Positions 45,157 to 54,647 are shown, counted from the stretch's first letter. The stretch: 64,000 nt of DNA from Comamonas avium (GCF_014836675.1 NZ_JACSQK010000004.1:62001-126000), one strand, 5' to 3'. Notes: generated by a model not told the origin, from the letters alone. Numbers and translations are program-made.

Positions 45157-46107
45157 ATGGATATTTCTCGTCGCGACTGTCTACTCTGGGGCACAGGACT
45201 GGCGTCCACCGCTGTGCTGGGCGCATGCACCACATCTGCACCAGCTGCCAATACCATTGGAGCCGGCTATTACCACCATCAGGTGGGCAAGGCCCGGGTC
45301 ACCGCTGTGAGCGACGGGGTGACCCGGCGGGCACTCGATGCAGGCTTTGTCAAGAATGCGCCGCTAGATCAGGTACAGGCTGCATTGCAGGCAGCTGGCC
45401 TGCCTACCACCCACATTGATGTGCCCTACACATGCTTTGTGGTGGAACTGGACGGCAAACGCTACTTGCTGGATACGGGCTTTGCAGACAATGGTGCACC
45501 CGGTACAGGCTTGCTGCGCACACACATGCGCGCTGCAGGCATGGAGCCAGCAAGCTTGGACGCCATCGTCATCAGCCACATGCATGGCGACCACATTAAC
45601 GGCTTGCGCCGTAAAGATGGCAGTTTGGTTTACCCCAAAACACCTGTGTGGATTCCTCAGCCTGAAATGGCATTTTGGATGGATGACGCCCGCATGCAGC
45701 AGACACCCGAAACGGCTCGGGGAGGATTCATGGCGGTGCGCCGGGTGTTCAAAGACTACCCCCCCGAACTAATCAAGCTGTTTGTTCCAGGCTCCAACAT
45801 CGCCCCGGGTCTTGAAACAGTGCCTGCCTTTGGGCACTCGCCGGGGCATACGGCCATTGCCATACGCTCTGGCAGCGATCGTTTCACTTTTATTGGCGAT
45901 GTGGCGCATTACCCTGCACTGTTTGTTCGACACCCGGACTGGCAGGTGCAGTTCGATATGAACCCGCAGCAGGCCCGCACCACACGGCATGCTTTGCTGG
46001 CCCGCCTGGCGCAAGATCGCAGCTTGGTTGGTGGCTACCACTTTCCACTGCCCTCGATTGGCCACATTCAACAGACAGGCGATGGCTATAACTGGGTGCC
46101 TAAATAA
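45157..46107 (+). CDS. Lipoprotein metallo-beta-lactamase-fold hydrolase
   Basis: 316 residues. The start at 45157 (MDISRRDCLLWGTG) is favoured by AAAGGA 9 bases upstream; the ATG at 45148 is only one base from it. A twin-arginine-like SRRDCLLWG is followed by the lipobox VLGAC, suggesting Tat export and a lipid anchor. The metal-binding motif SHMHGDHINGL is intact, with downstream ligands in HSPGHTAIAI and FIGDVAHYP. Members are quorum-quenching lactonases or other hydrolases. Position between a LysR regulator and ttuC suggests a role in the same organic-acid locus, which is inference. Confidence 0.85.
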   Translation: MDISRRDCLLWGTGLASTAVLGACTTSAPAANTIGAGYYHHQVGKARVTAVSDGVTRRALDAGFVKNAPLDQVQAALQAAGLPTTHIDVPYTCFVVELDGKRYLLDTGFADNGAPGTGLLRTHMRAAGMEPASLDAIVISHMHGDHINGLRRKDGSLVYPKTPVWIPQPEMAFWMDDARMQQTPETARGGFMAVRRVFKDYPPELIKLFVPGSNIAPGLETVPAFGHSPGHTAIAIRSGSDRFTFIGDVAHYPALFVRHPDWQVQFDMNPQQARTTRHALLARLAQDRSLVGGYHFPLPSIGHIQQTGDGYNWVPK

Positions 46108-46128
46108 TCACCGCTGTGAAGCCCGCAG

Positions 46129-46162
46129 CCCCGTGCCGCCTCTTGGCAGCACGGGGTTTTTT
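46129..46162 (+). terminator. Intrinsic terminator after the metallo-hydrolase
   Basis: CCCCGTGC (46129-46136) and GCACGGGG (46149-46156) with a 12-base loop, then six T. It separates the hydrolase from ttuC. Confidence 0.85.
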
Positions 46163-46271
46163 CATACCACTTTAAACACATATCGTAAAGAATCAAACCA
46201 CAGAAAGCACCTTGAACACATGTGCAGCATGTGAACAATCGACCCATCTGAAATTGTGAGAAAGATGTGTG

Positions 46272-47360
46272 ATGTCTACAGTCAAGAACATTGCAGTGAT
46301 CGCCGGTGACGGTATTGGCAAAGAGGTCATGCCTGAAGGGCTGCGTGCACTGCAAGCTGCAGCCCGGCGTTTTAACCTGCCGCTGGAGTTTCACCACTTC
46401 GATTGGGCGCATTGCGACTACTACGCCGAGCATGGCCAGATGATGCCCGAGGACTGGAAAGCGCAGCTCTCGGGTATGGACGCCATTTTCTTTGGCGCCG
46501 TGGGCTGGCCTGCCACTGTGCCTGACCACATCTCGCTGTGGGGCTCGCTGCTCAAATTCCGCCGCGAGTTTGATCAGTACATCAACCTGCGCCCCGTGCG
46601 CCTGTTTGAAGGCGTGCCCTGCCCGCTGGCCGGCCGCAAGCCCGGCGACATTGACTACTACGTGGTGCGTGAGAACACCGAGGGTGAATACACGGCGCTG
46701 GGCGGCATCATGTTTGAAGGAACGGAGCGCGAAATCTGCATTCAGGAGTCGGTTTATTCCCGCAAGGGCGCAGACCGCCTGCTGAAATACGCATTCGATC
46801 TGGCACAAAGCCGCAGCAAAAAGCATGTGACGCTGGCCACCAAGAGCAATGGCATTGCCATCAGCATGCCCTGGTGGGACAACCGTGCCGACGAAGTCGC
46901 CAAGGGCTACCCCGAAATCACGCTGGACAAGCAGCACATCGACATCCTGACCGCACGCTTTGTGCTGCAGCCCGGCCGCTTTGATGTGGTGGCCGCCACC
47001 AACCTGTTTGGCGACATTCTGTCTGATCTGGGCCCCGCCACCACAGGCACGATTGGCCTGGCGCCTTCTGCCAACCTGAACCCTGAGCGCACGTTCCCCA
47101 GCCTGTTCGAGCCGGTGCACGGCTCAGCGCCCGATATCTACGGCAAGAACATTGCCAACCCGATTGCCATGGTCTGGTCGGGCGCATTGATGCTAGATTT
47201 CCTGGGCCACAGCCAAGGCCAATGGCGCGCTGCACACGATGCCATCGTCAAGGCGATTGAAGACACCCTCAAGAGTGGCGCACTCACTCCAGATCTGGGC
47301 GGCACAGCCAGCACCACGCAGTTGGGCGAGGCCATCGCTGCGCAGATTGCCAAGGTATAA
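46272..47360 (+). CDS. ttuC: Tartrate dehydrogenase / D-malate dehydrogenase (decarboxylating)
   Basis: 362 residues from the ATG at 46272; a GTG sits directly upstream. NAD-dependent beta-decarboxylating dehydrogenase of the isocitrate/isopropylmalate family. The DmlA/TtuC subgroup is marked by GAVGWPATVPDHISLWGSLL and YINLRPVRLFEGVPC. Substrate Arg and catalytic Tyr are in YYVVRENTEGEY and metal Asp in NLFGDILSDLGPATTG. The NAD site is in PVHGSAPDIYGKNIANP. It oxidises L- or meso-tartrate or D-malate to feed pyruvate and glycerate routes. It stands on its own promoter downstream of the terminator at 46129. Confidence 0.93.
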   Translation: MSTVKNIAVIAGDGIGKEVMPEGLRALQAAARRFNLPLEFHHFDWAHCDYYAEHGQMMPEDWKAQLSGMDAIFFGAVGWPATVPDHISLWGSLLKFRREFDQYINLRPVRLFEGVPCPLAGRKPGDIDYYVVRENTEGEYTALGGIMFEGTEREICIQESVYSRKGADRLLKYAFDLAQSRSKKHVTLATKSNGIAISMPWWDNRADEVAKGYPEITLDKQHIDILTARFVLQPGRFDVVAATNLFGDILSDLGPATTGTIGLAPSANLNPERTFPSLFEPVHGSAPDIYGKNIANPIAMVWSGALMLDFLGHSQGQWRAAHDAIVKAIEDTLKSGALTPDLGGTASTTQLGEAIAAQIAKV

Positions 47361-47383
47361 ACACAGCGCCATCGCTCCCCCCC

Positions 47384-47428
47384 AAAAAAGCTGCCAGCGC
47401 ATATTTTTATGTGCTGGCAGCTTTTTTT
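47384..47428. terminator. Bidirectional terminator between ttuC and the antiporter gene
   Basis: AAAAAGCTGCCAGC pairs with GCTGGCAGCTTTTT, with A and T runs on both sides. Loop of about 14 bases. Convergent genes use it on both strands. Confidence 0.9.
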
Positions 47429-47451
47429 CCACCTGAAACTCTGGAGCGCAT

Positions 47452-49230
47452 TCACTGCGCAGGTTTGTCGTGTTGAGGTGGAGGAATGTGCTCTATATTG
47501 CCCAGCACCAGTGCACGCCCGGCAAACAGGCCACCAGCCGTCTCCAGCGCAAAGCGCTCGGCGTCACGGCGTCGCACCTCGTCCATCACGCCGCTGGCCT
47601 CGTCATCGTCGACACCAATGGCCTGCAGCGTCAGTCGCCCCATCTGCATGGCGGATTCAAAAGTCTCACGCACCACGTGGTCTGCGTCGCTGCGCACCAG
47701 CTCCAGCGCTTGCTCGCGGTCAAAGGCTCGTGAGATCAGTTGCACGCGCGGGCATTCACGGCGAACGTTCTGCACAATGCGCGAAGCCGCCTGCTTGTCG
47801 TCAACGCAGACCAGTATGGCCTGCGCATGGTGGGCCCCGGCAGCACGCAGGATATCGGGCCGGGCGCCATCGCCGTAGTACACCTTGAAGCCATACAGCG
47901 CCGCAGCACGGATAGTATCTGGGTCGTTATCGATGATGGACAGCTGCACACCCCGGGCCAGTGGACCTTGGCTGGCAATCTGCCCCACGCGGCCAAAACC
48001 GATCACCAGCACCGTACCGCGCAAATCCTCTGGAGCCTCTACACCGTCCAGCTGCAACGCATCACCACGTGCCCAGCGCTTGTGCATGCTGACCACCAGC
48101 GGTGTCAGGGCCATGGACAGCACCACGATGGCTGTCATATTGGCGTGCACCTCGGCGCTGATCACCTGCAGCTTGAGCGCTTCAGAAAACAGGACAAAGG
48201 CGAACTCTCCGCCCTGTGCCATCAAAATGGCGCGGTCCAGGGCCACACGATGCGGGCTGCGCGTCAGCCGGGCCACCAGGTAAATGCATGCTGCCTTGGT
48301 AGCCATCAACGCCAGCACACCGGCCACAATCAGCGGCCAGTGCTGGCCCACCACCTGCAGGTTAAGGGCCATGCCCACACCCAGAAAAAACAGGCCCAGC
48401 AGCAGGCCGCGAAACGGTTCGATGTCAGCCTCTAGCTGATGGCGAAAACTGGACTCCGACAGCAGCACTCCGGCTACAAACGCCCCCATGGCCATGGACA
48501 GCCCACCCAGTTCCATCAGCAGGGCCGCCCCCAGAACCACCAGCAAGGCTGCAGCGGTCATTACCTCGCGTGCTTTGGACTTGGCCAGCAGCCGGAACAT
48601 CGGGTTGAGCAGCCACAGGCCAGCCCCCACCAGCGCAGCCAGTGACAGCAATGCCAAGCCGGCCCGCTGCAACAATGGAGCCACTGCGTTGTCAGAGGCT
48701 TGCGCAGGTGCCAAAAAGGCCACGATAGCCAGCAATGGGACGATCAGCAGGTCTTCAAACAGCAAGATCGAAACCATGCGCTGCCCATGGGGCGCATGAA
48801 TGTCTCCGCGCTCTGCCAGCACCTGCATGACGATGGCGGTGGATGTCAGTACAAAGCCTGCGCCGCTCACAAATGCCACCTGCCAGGAAAAGCCGAACGC
48901 CATGCCCACCGCTGTAAGCAGCAGCGCGCACAGCCCCACCTGCATGCTGCCAAGACCAAAAATCTGCCCGCGCAGACCCCACAGGTGCGACGGCTTCATC
49001 TCCAGCCCGATGACAAACAAGAACATCACCACGCCCAGCTCGGCCACATGAATGATGGTCTGTGCATCTGTTACCAGCGCCATGCCGAAGGGGCCGATGG
49101 CCAGCCCTGCAGCCAGGTAGCCCAATACCGCGCCCAGCCCCAGGCGCTTGAACAGTGGCACGCCGATGACAGCAGCCCCCAGCAAAGTGACGATCCCGAC
49201 CAATTGGCTTGCGTTGCCATCTGCGGCCAT
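47452..49230 (-). CDS. Monovalent cation:proton antiporter-2 family protein (KefB-like)
   Basis: 592 residues: about 12 membrane spans (residues 1-390), then a RCK/TrkA-N domain (VLVIGFGRVGQIASQGPLAR at about 410-429). The membrane part shows GYLAAGLAIGPFGMALVTDA, FLFVIGLEMKPSHLWGLRGQ and ALDRAILMAQGGEFAFVLFSEA. Such antiporters exchange K+ (or Na+) for protons; KefB/C type pumps respond to glutathione adducts, and no KefF/G helper is seen here. Gating regulation is thus uncertain. Confidence 0.9.
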   Translation of the reverse strand: MAADGNASQLVGIVTLLGAAVIGVPLFKRLGLGAVLGYLAAGLAIGPFGMALVTDAQTIIHVAELGVVMFLFVIGLEMKPSHLWGLRGQIFGLGSMQVGLCALLLTAVGMAFGFSWQVAFVSGAGFVLTSTAIVMQVLAERGDIHAPHGQRMVSILLFEDLLIVPLLAIVAFLAPAQASDNAVAPLLQRAGLALLSLAALVGAGLWLLNPMFRLLAKSKAREVMTAAALLVVLGAALLMELGGLSMAMGAFVAGVLLSESSFRHQLEADIEPFRGLLLGLFFLGVGMALNLQVVGQHWPLIVAGVLALMATKAACIYLVARLTRSPHRVALDRAILMAQGGEFAFVLFSEALKLQVISAEVHANMTAIVVLSMALTPLVVSMHKRWARGDALQLDGVEAPEDLRGTVLVIGFGRVGQIASQGPLARGVQLSIIDNDPDTIRAAALYGFKVYYGDGARPDILRAAGAHHAQAILVCVDDKQAASRIVQNVRRECPRVQLISRAFDREQALELVRSDADHVVRETFESAMQMGRLTLQAIGVDDDEASGVMDEVRRRDAERFALETAGGLFAGRALVLGNIEHIPPPQHDKPAQ

Positions 49231-49349
49231 AAGCAGTTCCTTGTGCGTCGTTCAAGGGCTCTGGCACCCATCAGCGCCAAAGTGAATGCAGCTATTAGCC
49301 CATCAGCCGCTGGAGCAGGCTTGCCTGGCCCAGCGGGATTCCACCGTAC

Positions 49350-50270
49350 TCAGTGCCTGCGCGCCCAGCGCCCGCCGAACTGGTTCACGGCCATGCCTAG
49401 CAGCACACCCAGTGTGCCCAGCCACTGCATACCTGTGGGTGATTCCCCCAGCAGCAGCATGGCTGAAAGCAGGCCAATTACCGGCACCAGCAAGGACAGT
49501 GGCGCCACCGTGCTGGCGGCATAGCGCTGCAGCAGGCGTGTCCACAAGCCATAGCCCAGCAAGGTTGACAGAAAGGCCAGATAGGCAATCACGGCCAGCT
49601 CACGCCAGCCGATACCTTGCAACTGCTGCACCATCAAGTCCGGGCCATCGACCCAGTAAGACAGCAGCAGCAGCGGCACAATGGGAACCACACTGGTCCA
49701 GACGATGAAGGACACCGGCTCGTACGCGCCTTGCTTGGCGGCTACACGCGTCAGCAGGTTGGAGGAGGCCCACATGCTGGCCGCACCCACCGTCAGAACA
49801 AAGCCTGCCAGCGTCATATCTGCGGCACTGTCACCATGGGCGGTGCCAATAAAGATCAGCCCCCCAATCGCAATGCACAAACCCACCCACTGCCAGCGCT
49901 GAGGTTTTTCACCCAGCAAGACGGCCGCCATCAGCATGGTGATGAATGCCTGCGTCTGCAGTACCACCGAGGCCATGCCTGCGGGCATTCCCATCTTCAT
50001 GCCAGTGAACAGCAGCCCGAACTGGCCCACCCCCTGAACCAGCCCATACGCAACCAGCAGGCTCCAGGACAAGCTGGCAGGCCGGCGCACAAACAGCAAA
50101 AATGGCAGCGAGGCGGCCACAAAACGCAAGGCGCACAGCAGCAGCGGCGACAGCGTAGCCAAGCCCCACTTCATCACCACAAAATTCACGCCCCACACAA
50201 CGATGACGATGATGGCGCTGAACCAGTCGGCCCGGGACATGCCGGCGGAGGAAGAGGTGACGGTGCTCAT
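49350..50270 (-). CDS. EamA (DMT) family transporter
   Basis: 306 residues from MSTVTSSSAGMSRADW at 50270. Ten membrane spans, two EamA repeats: the first with ALRFVAASLPFLLFVRRPA and AFITMLMAAVLLGEKPQRWQWVGL, the second with STLLGYGLWTRLLQRYAASTVAPLSLLVPVIGLLSAMLLLGE. Members export amino acids or metabolites. Substrate unknown. It lies 120 bases upstream of the antiporter gene on the same strand and may be a separate unit. Confidence 0.88.
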   Translation of the reverse strand: MSTVTSSSAGMSRADWFSAIIVIVVWGVNFVVMKWGLATLSPLLLCALRFVAASLPFLLFVRRPASLSWSLLVAYGLVQGVGQFGLLFTGMKMGMPAGMASVVLQTQAFITMLMAAVLLGEKPQRWQWVGLCIAIGGLIFIGTAHGDSAADMTLAGFVLTVGAASMWASSNLLTRVAAKQGAYEPVSFIVWTSVVPIVPLLLLSYWVDGPDLMVQQLQGIGWRELAVIAYLAFLSTLLGYGLWTRLLQRYAASTVAPLSLLVPVIGLLSAMLLLGESPTGMQWLGTLGVLLGMAVNQFGGRWARRH

Positions 50271-50579
50271 GAAATGCAGAAAAACAGAAATAGTGAGGAT
50301 CAAGTATCACCGCACTTGGTTGCTATCTACCCCACCAGACTACCTAGGTAACCCATGGAATGTCTCAGCTAAGACAGCCGCACTGCTGTTGCCCGCTACA
50401 GCCTGGTCAAAGGCGATCGAGTGCACGCTTGCTCCGGACAGCCCTGCTCAAAAACTGTCGTACCGCTCCTGTCCTGTCGAGCGCCCATAAGACAGTTTTT
50501 CGAAAAATTTTCAAAGGTACCAAGTAAAAAAGCAGCCGCAGGGCTGCTTTTTTTTGGATGAACAGGCTCGATGAAAAAA
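50271..50579. other. Gene-free region between EamA gene and pmbA
   Basis: 309 bases without a gene. It contains a perfect 10-bp inverted repeat, AAAAACTGTC (50450-50459) and GACAGTTTTT (50491-50500), spaced by 31 bases, and the pmbA terminator at 50531. Confidence 0.5.
50531..50548 (-). terminator. Terminator after pmbA
   Basis: AGCAGCC and GGCTGCT around GCAG, flanked by A and T runs; on the minus strand it follows the pmbA stop. Confidence 0.85.
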
Positions 50580-51989
50580 TCAGCTGCCAGCCACTTTCAT
50601 GCGGTTGATCAGCACAGAGCCTACCGTCTTGGCGCCGTAGTTGTAGGCATCAGCGCCGATGGCCTCGATGCCCATGTACATGTCTTTGAGATTGCCGGCA
50701 ATGGTGATCTCTTGCACAGGAAAAGCGATCTCGCCGTTCTCAACCCAAAAGCCAGATGCACCGCGCGAGTAGTCGCCCGTCACATAGTTCACGCCCTGGC
50801 CCATCAGCTCCACCACAAACAAGCCGGTTCCCAGTTTTTTGAGCATGGCAGTGAGGTCGTCGCCACGGCGGGTCAGGCGCGATGACATGGTCAGGTTATG
50901 GGAGCCACCAGCGTTACCAGTGGTCTTCATGCCCAGCTTGCGGGCCGAGTAGCTCGACAGAAAGTAGCCCTCTACACGGCCGTTTTCCAGCACCATGCGG
51001 CGCTGTACACGCACGCCTTCGTCGTCAAACGGCGAGCTGCCCTTGCCGCGCAGAATGAAAGGGTCTTCTTCAATGCTGATGTGCTCAGGGAAGACTTGCT
51101 TGCCCAGCGAATCGAGCAGGAAGCTGCTCTTGCGGTACAGCGTGCCGCCACTGACCGCCTGCACAAAACCACCCAGCAGGCCTGCGGCCACGGGCGATTC
51201 AAACAATACAGGGCACTCGGTAGTTGCAATCTTGCGGCTACCCAGGCGGCTCAATGCACGCTGCGCTGCGTAGCGGCCAATTTCTTCGGGGGAAGCCAGC
51301 TCGACCGCATCGCGCATGGAGCTGTACCAGAAGTCGCGCTGCATCTCACCATTCTTGCCGGGCATAGAGGCAATGGGCGCCACCGACACGCTGTGGCGCG
51401 AGCTGGCATAGCCACCGCGAAAGCCGCGCGTATGGGCACTGAAGAAATGGCTTTGCTGGGCCGAGACGCTGGCGCCTTCACTGTTGGTGATGCGCTTGTG
51501 CGTGTTCATTGCCGCAGCTTCACACTGCATGGCAATCTGCGCAGCTTCTTCGCTGCTCACACTCCAGGGGTGCAGCAAGTCCAGATCTTTGTGCGTGGAC
51601 GGCGGGGCAATGTCATCGGCATCGGGCAAGCCAGCGGTCGGGTCCTCTGCCGTAAAGCGCGCAATGTCATATGCAGCCTGTACCGTTTGCTGGATGGCGG
51701 CTTGCGAAAAATCCGACGTGCTGGCATTGCCGCGGCGCTGGCCCAGATACACCGTCACGCCCAGCGACTTGTCGCGGTTGCGTTCTACGGTCTCCAGCTC
51801 GCCCTTGCGCACGCTCACGCTCAGGCCACAGCCCTCTGAGGCATCGGCTCCGGCATCGGTTGCACCCAGCTTCTTGGCATGTGCCAAAGCTTGGTCCACC
51901 AGACCCTCAAAAAAGGAACGGCTGTAGCTGAAGCCGGAATCAGCCTGCGTAGTTGCAGTGCTTGTGGCGCGTGTGCGGGGTTTGTTCAT
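50580..51989 (-). CDS. pmbA: Metalloprotease PmbA/TldE
   Basis: 469 residues from MNKPRTRATSTATT at 51989; the longer frame to 52073 is an artefact. TldD and TldE form a peptidase that matures microcin B17 and can degrade some antitoxins; TldE lacks the zinc ligands. Recognised stretches: LSVSVRKGELETVERNRDKSLG, ITNSEGASVSAQQSHFF, SSPFDDEGVRVQRRMVLENG and MGQGVNYVTGDYSRGASGFWVENG. tldD is not in this window. Divergent from darP, 67 bases apart. Confidence 0.95.
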   Translation of the reverse strand: MNKPRTRATSTATTQADSGFSYSRSFFEGLVDQALAHAKKLGATDAGADASEGCGLSVSVRKGELETVERNRDKSLGVTVYLGQRRGNASTSDFSQAAIQQTVQAAYDIARFTAEDPTAGLPDADDIAPPSTHKDLDLLHPWSVSSEEAAQIAMQCEAAAMNTHKRITNSEGASVSAQQSHFFSAHTRGFRGGYASSRHSVSVAPIASMPGKNGEMQRDFWYSSMRDAVELASPEEIGRYAAQRALSRLGSRKIATTECPVLFESPVAAGLLGGFVQAVSGGTLYRKSSFLLDSLGKQVFPEHISIEEDPFILRGKGSSPFDDEGVRVQRRMVLENGRVEGYFLSSYSARKLGMKTTGNAGGSHNLTMSSRLTRRGDDLTAMLKKLGTGLFVVELMGQGVNYVTGDYSRGASGFWVENGEIAFPVQEITIAGNLKDMYMGIEAIGADAYNYGAKTVGSVLINRMKVAGS

Positions 51990-52056
51990 AGCGGCGGATA
52001 TGATACCCAGCACTGCAGCCCCTATGCGCTGCCACCCTAATTTCCCCTGATAAGAC

Positions 52057-52758
52057 ATGTCACGCAAACCCAAAAAAGGCTATTACGTGAAAGGCGTGTT
52101 CGTTGCAGAAGGCAGCGATCGCGATCTGGAGCTGAAGGCCGAACTCAAAGGCACGTGGGATTCCACCCGTACCGACCGCAAGATTGAAAGCGACGCCCTG
52201 CAAGACCTGGGCGAAGCCCTGCTGGGCCTGCGCCCCAAGCTGCTGGAGCGCCTGCAACTGCCTGAAAAGCTGATGGACGCTTTTGCCGAGCAAAAGCGCC
52301 TGACCAACTTTGAAGCCAAGCGCCGCCAGATGCAGTTCATCGGCAAGCTGATGCGCAAGCTGGAAGACAGCCAGGTGGAGGCGGCCAAGGCTGCACTGGA
52401 AGAGCAGCGCACTGGTGTGAGCCTGGAGCAAGCCAACATTTTGGTGGCCGAGCAGTGGCGCGATCGCCTGATCATCAGCGACGAGCCCTTGACCATCTGG
52501 CTGGAGCAGTTCCCCCAGACCGACGTGCAGCAGCTGCGCACCTTGATGCGCCAGGTACGCAAGGACGAAGCCACCGCCAAGGTCAAGGCCGCTGAAGCCG
52601 AGACCAAGGGCCACATTCTGCCCCCGGCCAAAAAGGGCAGCGCCTACCGCGATCTGTTCAAAGTTCTGCTCTCGCACATCAACGGCACGGCCAACCGCCC
52701 CGCCGACGACGTATTCGTGGATGACGACAGCGAGGACGATGCCGAGGACGCGCAATGA
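52057..52758 (+). CDS. darP: Ribosome biogenesis factor DarP (YjgA, DUF615)
   Basis: 233 residues, charged and helical. The family start MSRKPKKGYYVKGVFVAEGSD, then IESDALQDLGEALLGLRPKLLERL and FEAKRRQMQFIGKLMRKLED, match YjgA. It associates with 50S precursors in E. coli and helps large-subunit assembly. The C-terminus is acidic. It overlaps mog by 4 bases, and in many Burkholderiales pmbA, yjgA and mog are adjacent. Confidence 0.93.
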   Translation: MSRKPKKGYYVKGVFVAEGSDRDLELKAELKGTWDSTRTDRKIESDALQDLGEALLGLRPKLLERLQLPEKLMDAFAEQKRLTNFEAKRRQMQFIGKLMRKLEDSQVEAAKAALEEQRTGVSLEQANILVAEQWRDRLIISDEPLTIWLEQFPQTDVQQLRTLMRQVRKDEATAKVKAAEAETKGHILPPAKKGSAYRDLFKVLLSHINGTANRPADDVFVDDDSEDDAEDAQ

Positions 52759-53348
52759 GTGTGCATGACGCCGTGAAGATCGGCATCGTTTCCATCAGCG
52801 ACCGTGCCAGCTCCGGCGTCTATGAAGACAAGGGGCTGCCTGCCTTGCAGGACTGGCTCACGCGTGCGCTGCACAACCCCGTCACGTTCGAAGCGCGTTT
52901 GATTGCCGACGAACAAGCCACCATCAGCCAGACGCTGGTGGAGCTGGTGGATGCCGGTTGCAGCCTGGTGCTGACCACTGGCGGCACGGGCCCGGCCCTG
53001 CGCGATGTCACCCCCGAGGCCACGCTGGCCGTAGCCGACAAGGAAATGCCGGGTTTTGGTGAGCAAATGCGCCAGATCAGCCTGAAGTTTGTGCCCACGG
53101 CCATTTTGTCGCGCCAGGTGGCGGTCATTCGCGGGCAAAGCCTGATCATCAATCTGCCCGGCCAGCCCAAGGCGATTGCCGAGACACTGGAAGGCTTGAA
53201 AGATGCCAGCGGCCAGCAAATCGTCAATGGCATCTTTGCCGCTGTGCCCTACTGCATTGATCTGATTGGCGGGCCTTATCTGGAAACGCAGGACGCAGTG
53301 TGCAAGGCCTTTCGCCCCAAAAATGCCATCCGTGCGCCCAGGGTGTAA
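52755..53348 (+). CDS. mog: Molybdopterin adenylyltransferase Mog
   Basis: Activates molybdopterin with AMP for molybdenum insertion. 197 residues. The MoaB/Mog fold shows IVSISDRASSGVYEDKGLPAL and TTGGTGPALRDVTPEATLAV near residues 75-94, plus SLIINLPGQPKAIAETLEGL. It starts inside the darP stop (ATGA overlap). Length suits Mog instead of the shorter MoaB. A strong terminator follows. Confidence 0.93.
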   Translation: MSVHDAVKIGIVSISDRASSGVYEDKGLPALQDWLTRALHNPVTFEARLIADEQATISQTLVELVDAGCSLVLTTGGTGPALRDVTPEATLAVADKEMPGFGEQMRQISLKFVPTAILSRQVAVIRGQSLIINLPGQPKAIAETLEGLKDASGQQIVNGIFAAVPYCIDLIGGPYLETQDAVCKAFRPKNAIRAPRV

Positions 53349-53366
53349 AACGTCCCATATCTTTGC

Positions 53367-53395
53367 AAGGCACATGCACCCCATGTGCCTTTTTT
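53367..53395 (+). terminator. Intrinsic terminator after mog
   Basis: AAGGCACATG pairs with CATGTGCCTT around a short loop, then T run. Confidence 0.85.
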
Positions 53396-53445
53396 CATTC
53401 GGCTGAAGCGAAGTATCGCCACCTAACGCCGCATTTCAGGACTTC

Positions 53446-54645
53446 ATGAAAAGCAATATTTCCCTGACCTTGATTCTGGCACTGTGCACCATGATGGGCG
53501 CACTGGGCATTGACACGTATCTGCCCTCTTTTCACGCCATTGCCCAAGAGTTTGATGTCGGCCCTACGGCTGTGCAGCAAACCCTGAGCGTGTATGTACT
53601 GGCCATGGCCATCACCATGCTGTTTTACGGCACGCTCAGCGACACCTTTGGCCGCCGCCGTGTGCTGCTGTTCTCTGCAGCCGGCTATGCACTGACCTCA
53701 TTTGCCGCGGCCTTTGTCACCAGCATTGAGGGCATGGTGGTCGTGCGCTTTGCCCAGGGTGCCATGGCAGGCTCTGGCATGGTGATTGCCCGTGCGGTGG
53801 TGCAAGACCGTTTTCAAGGTGCCGATGCCCAGCGCATGATGAGCATGGTCATGTTCTGCTTTGGCCTGGCACCAGCCATTGCGCCAGTGTTTGGTGGCTG
53901 GCTGCAAGCCCATGGCGGCTGGCGCTCCACGTTTTTCTTTCTGGCCGGTTTTGGTGTTTTACTGGCCCTGCTGTGCTGGCGCGCACTGCCAGAGACCTTG
54001 CCGCCCGCCAAGCGCATGCCTTTGAAGATGAGCGTGATTGCAGCCAACTACCTCAGTGCACTGCGCAATGGGCAGTTTCGCCTCATGGTGCTGGGCATGG
54101 GTCTGATGGCTGCGGGCACCGCCATCTACATCAGCTCGGCCGCTGAATTCATCATGGGCATTCTCAAGATGAGCGAAACCTCATTTGGCTGGCTGTTCAT
54201 TCCAATGATTGGCGGCTCCATGGTGGGTTCTGCCATTTCAGGGGTGCTGGCCAAACGAATTGCCCAGCGCATACAGCTGCGCATTGGCTATGGCTGTATG
54301 GCACTGGGCTGCAGCGCCAACGTGCTCTACCACGCTCTGACGGACATGCCCGTGGTGCCCTGGGCCGTACTGCCCATTGCCTGCTACACGCTGGGTATTT
54401 CGCTGCTGACGCCAATTTTGTCGCTGCAAGTCATGGGCATGTTCCCGTACATGCGCGGTTTGGCGTCCTCGCTGCAGGGTTTCACGCAAATGGGAATTTT
54501 TGCCATCATGGCGGGGGCCGTGGTGCCCCAGCTGTTTCACAGCGGTCTGGCACTGGCGCTGGGCCAGATGGCCACCGTCGTGCTGGGCATGCTGATCTGG
54601 TGGTGGTCCACACATTACACGCCACTCAGGGCGGAGAAAAAATAA
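53446..54645 (+). CDS. Bcr/CflA-family MFS multidrug efflux transporter
   Basis: 399 residues, 12 membrane spans. Family stretches: the first span MMGALGIDTYLPSFHAIAQ, FYGTLSDTFGRRRVLLFSAAGYALTS (loop 2-3 motif of MFS), RFAQGAMAGSGMVIARAVVQDRF, and GASFFFLAGFGVLLALLCWRALPETLP. Drug:proton antiport is the general role; the Bcr group handles bicyclomycin, chloramphenicol or other compounds. Substrate unknown. Single gene, with an AT-rich repeat after it. Confidence 0.9.
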   Translation: MKSNISLTLILALCTMMGALGIDTYLPSFHAIAQEFDVGPTAVQQTLSVYVLAMAITMLFYGTLSDTFGRRRVLLFSAAGYALTSFAAAFVTSIEGMVVVRFAQGAMAGSGMVIARAVVQDRFQGADAQRMMSMVMFCFGLAPAIAPVFGGWLQAHGGWRSTFFFLAGFGVLLALLCWRALPETLPPAKRMPLKMSVIAANYLSALRNGQFRLMVLGMGLMAAGTAIYISSAAEFIMGILKMSETSFGWLFIPMIGGSMVGSAISGVLAKRIAQRIQLRIGYGCMALGCSANVLYHALTDMPVVPWAVLPIACYTLGISLLTPILSLQVMGMFPYMRGLASSLQGFTQMGIFAIMAGAVVPQLFHSGLALALGQMATVVLGMLIWWWSTHYTPLRAEKK

Positions 54646-54647
54646 TA

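Noticed and set aside
50450-50500. The inverted repeat as the pmbA terminator
   Set aside because: A better terminator with a tight loop lies nearer the pmbA stop at 50531-50548.
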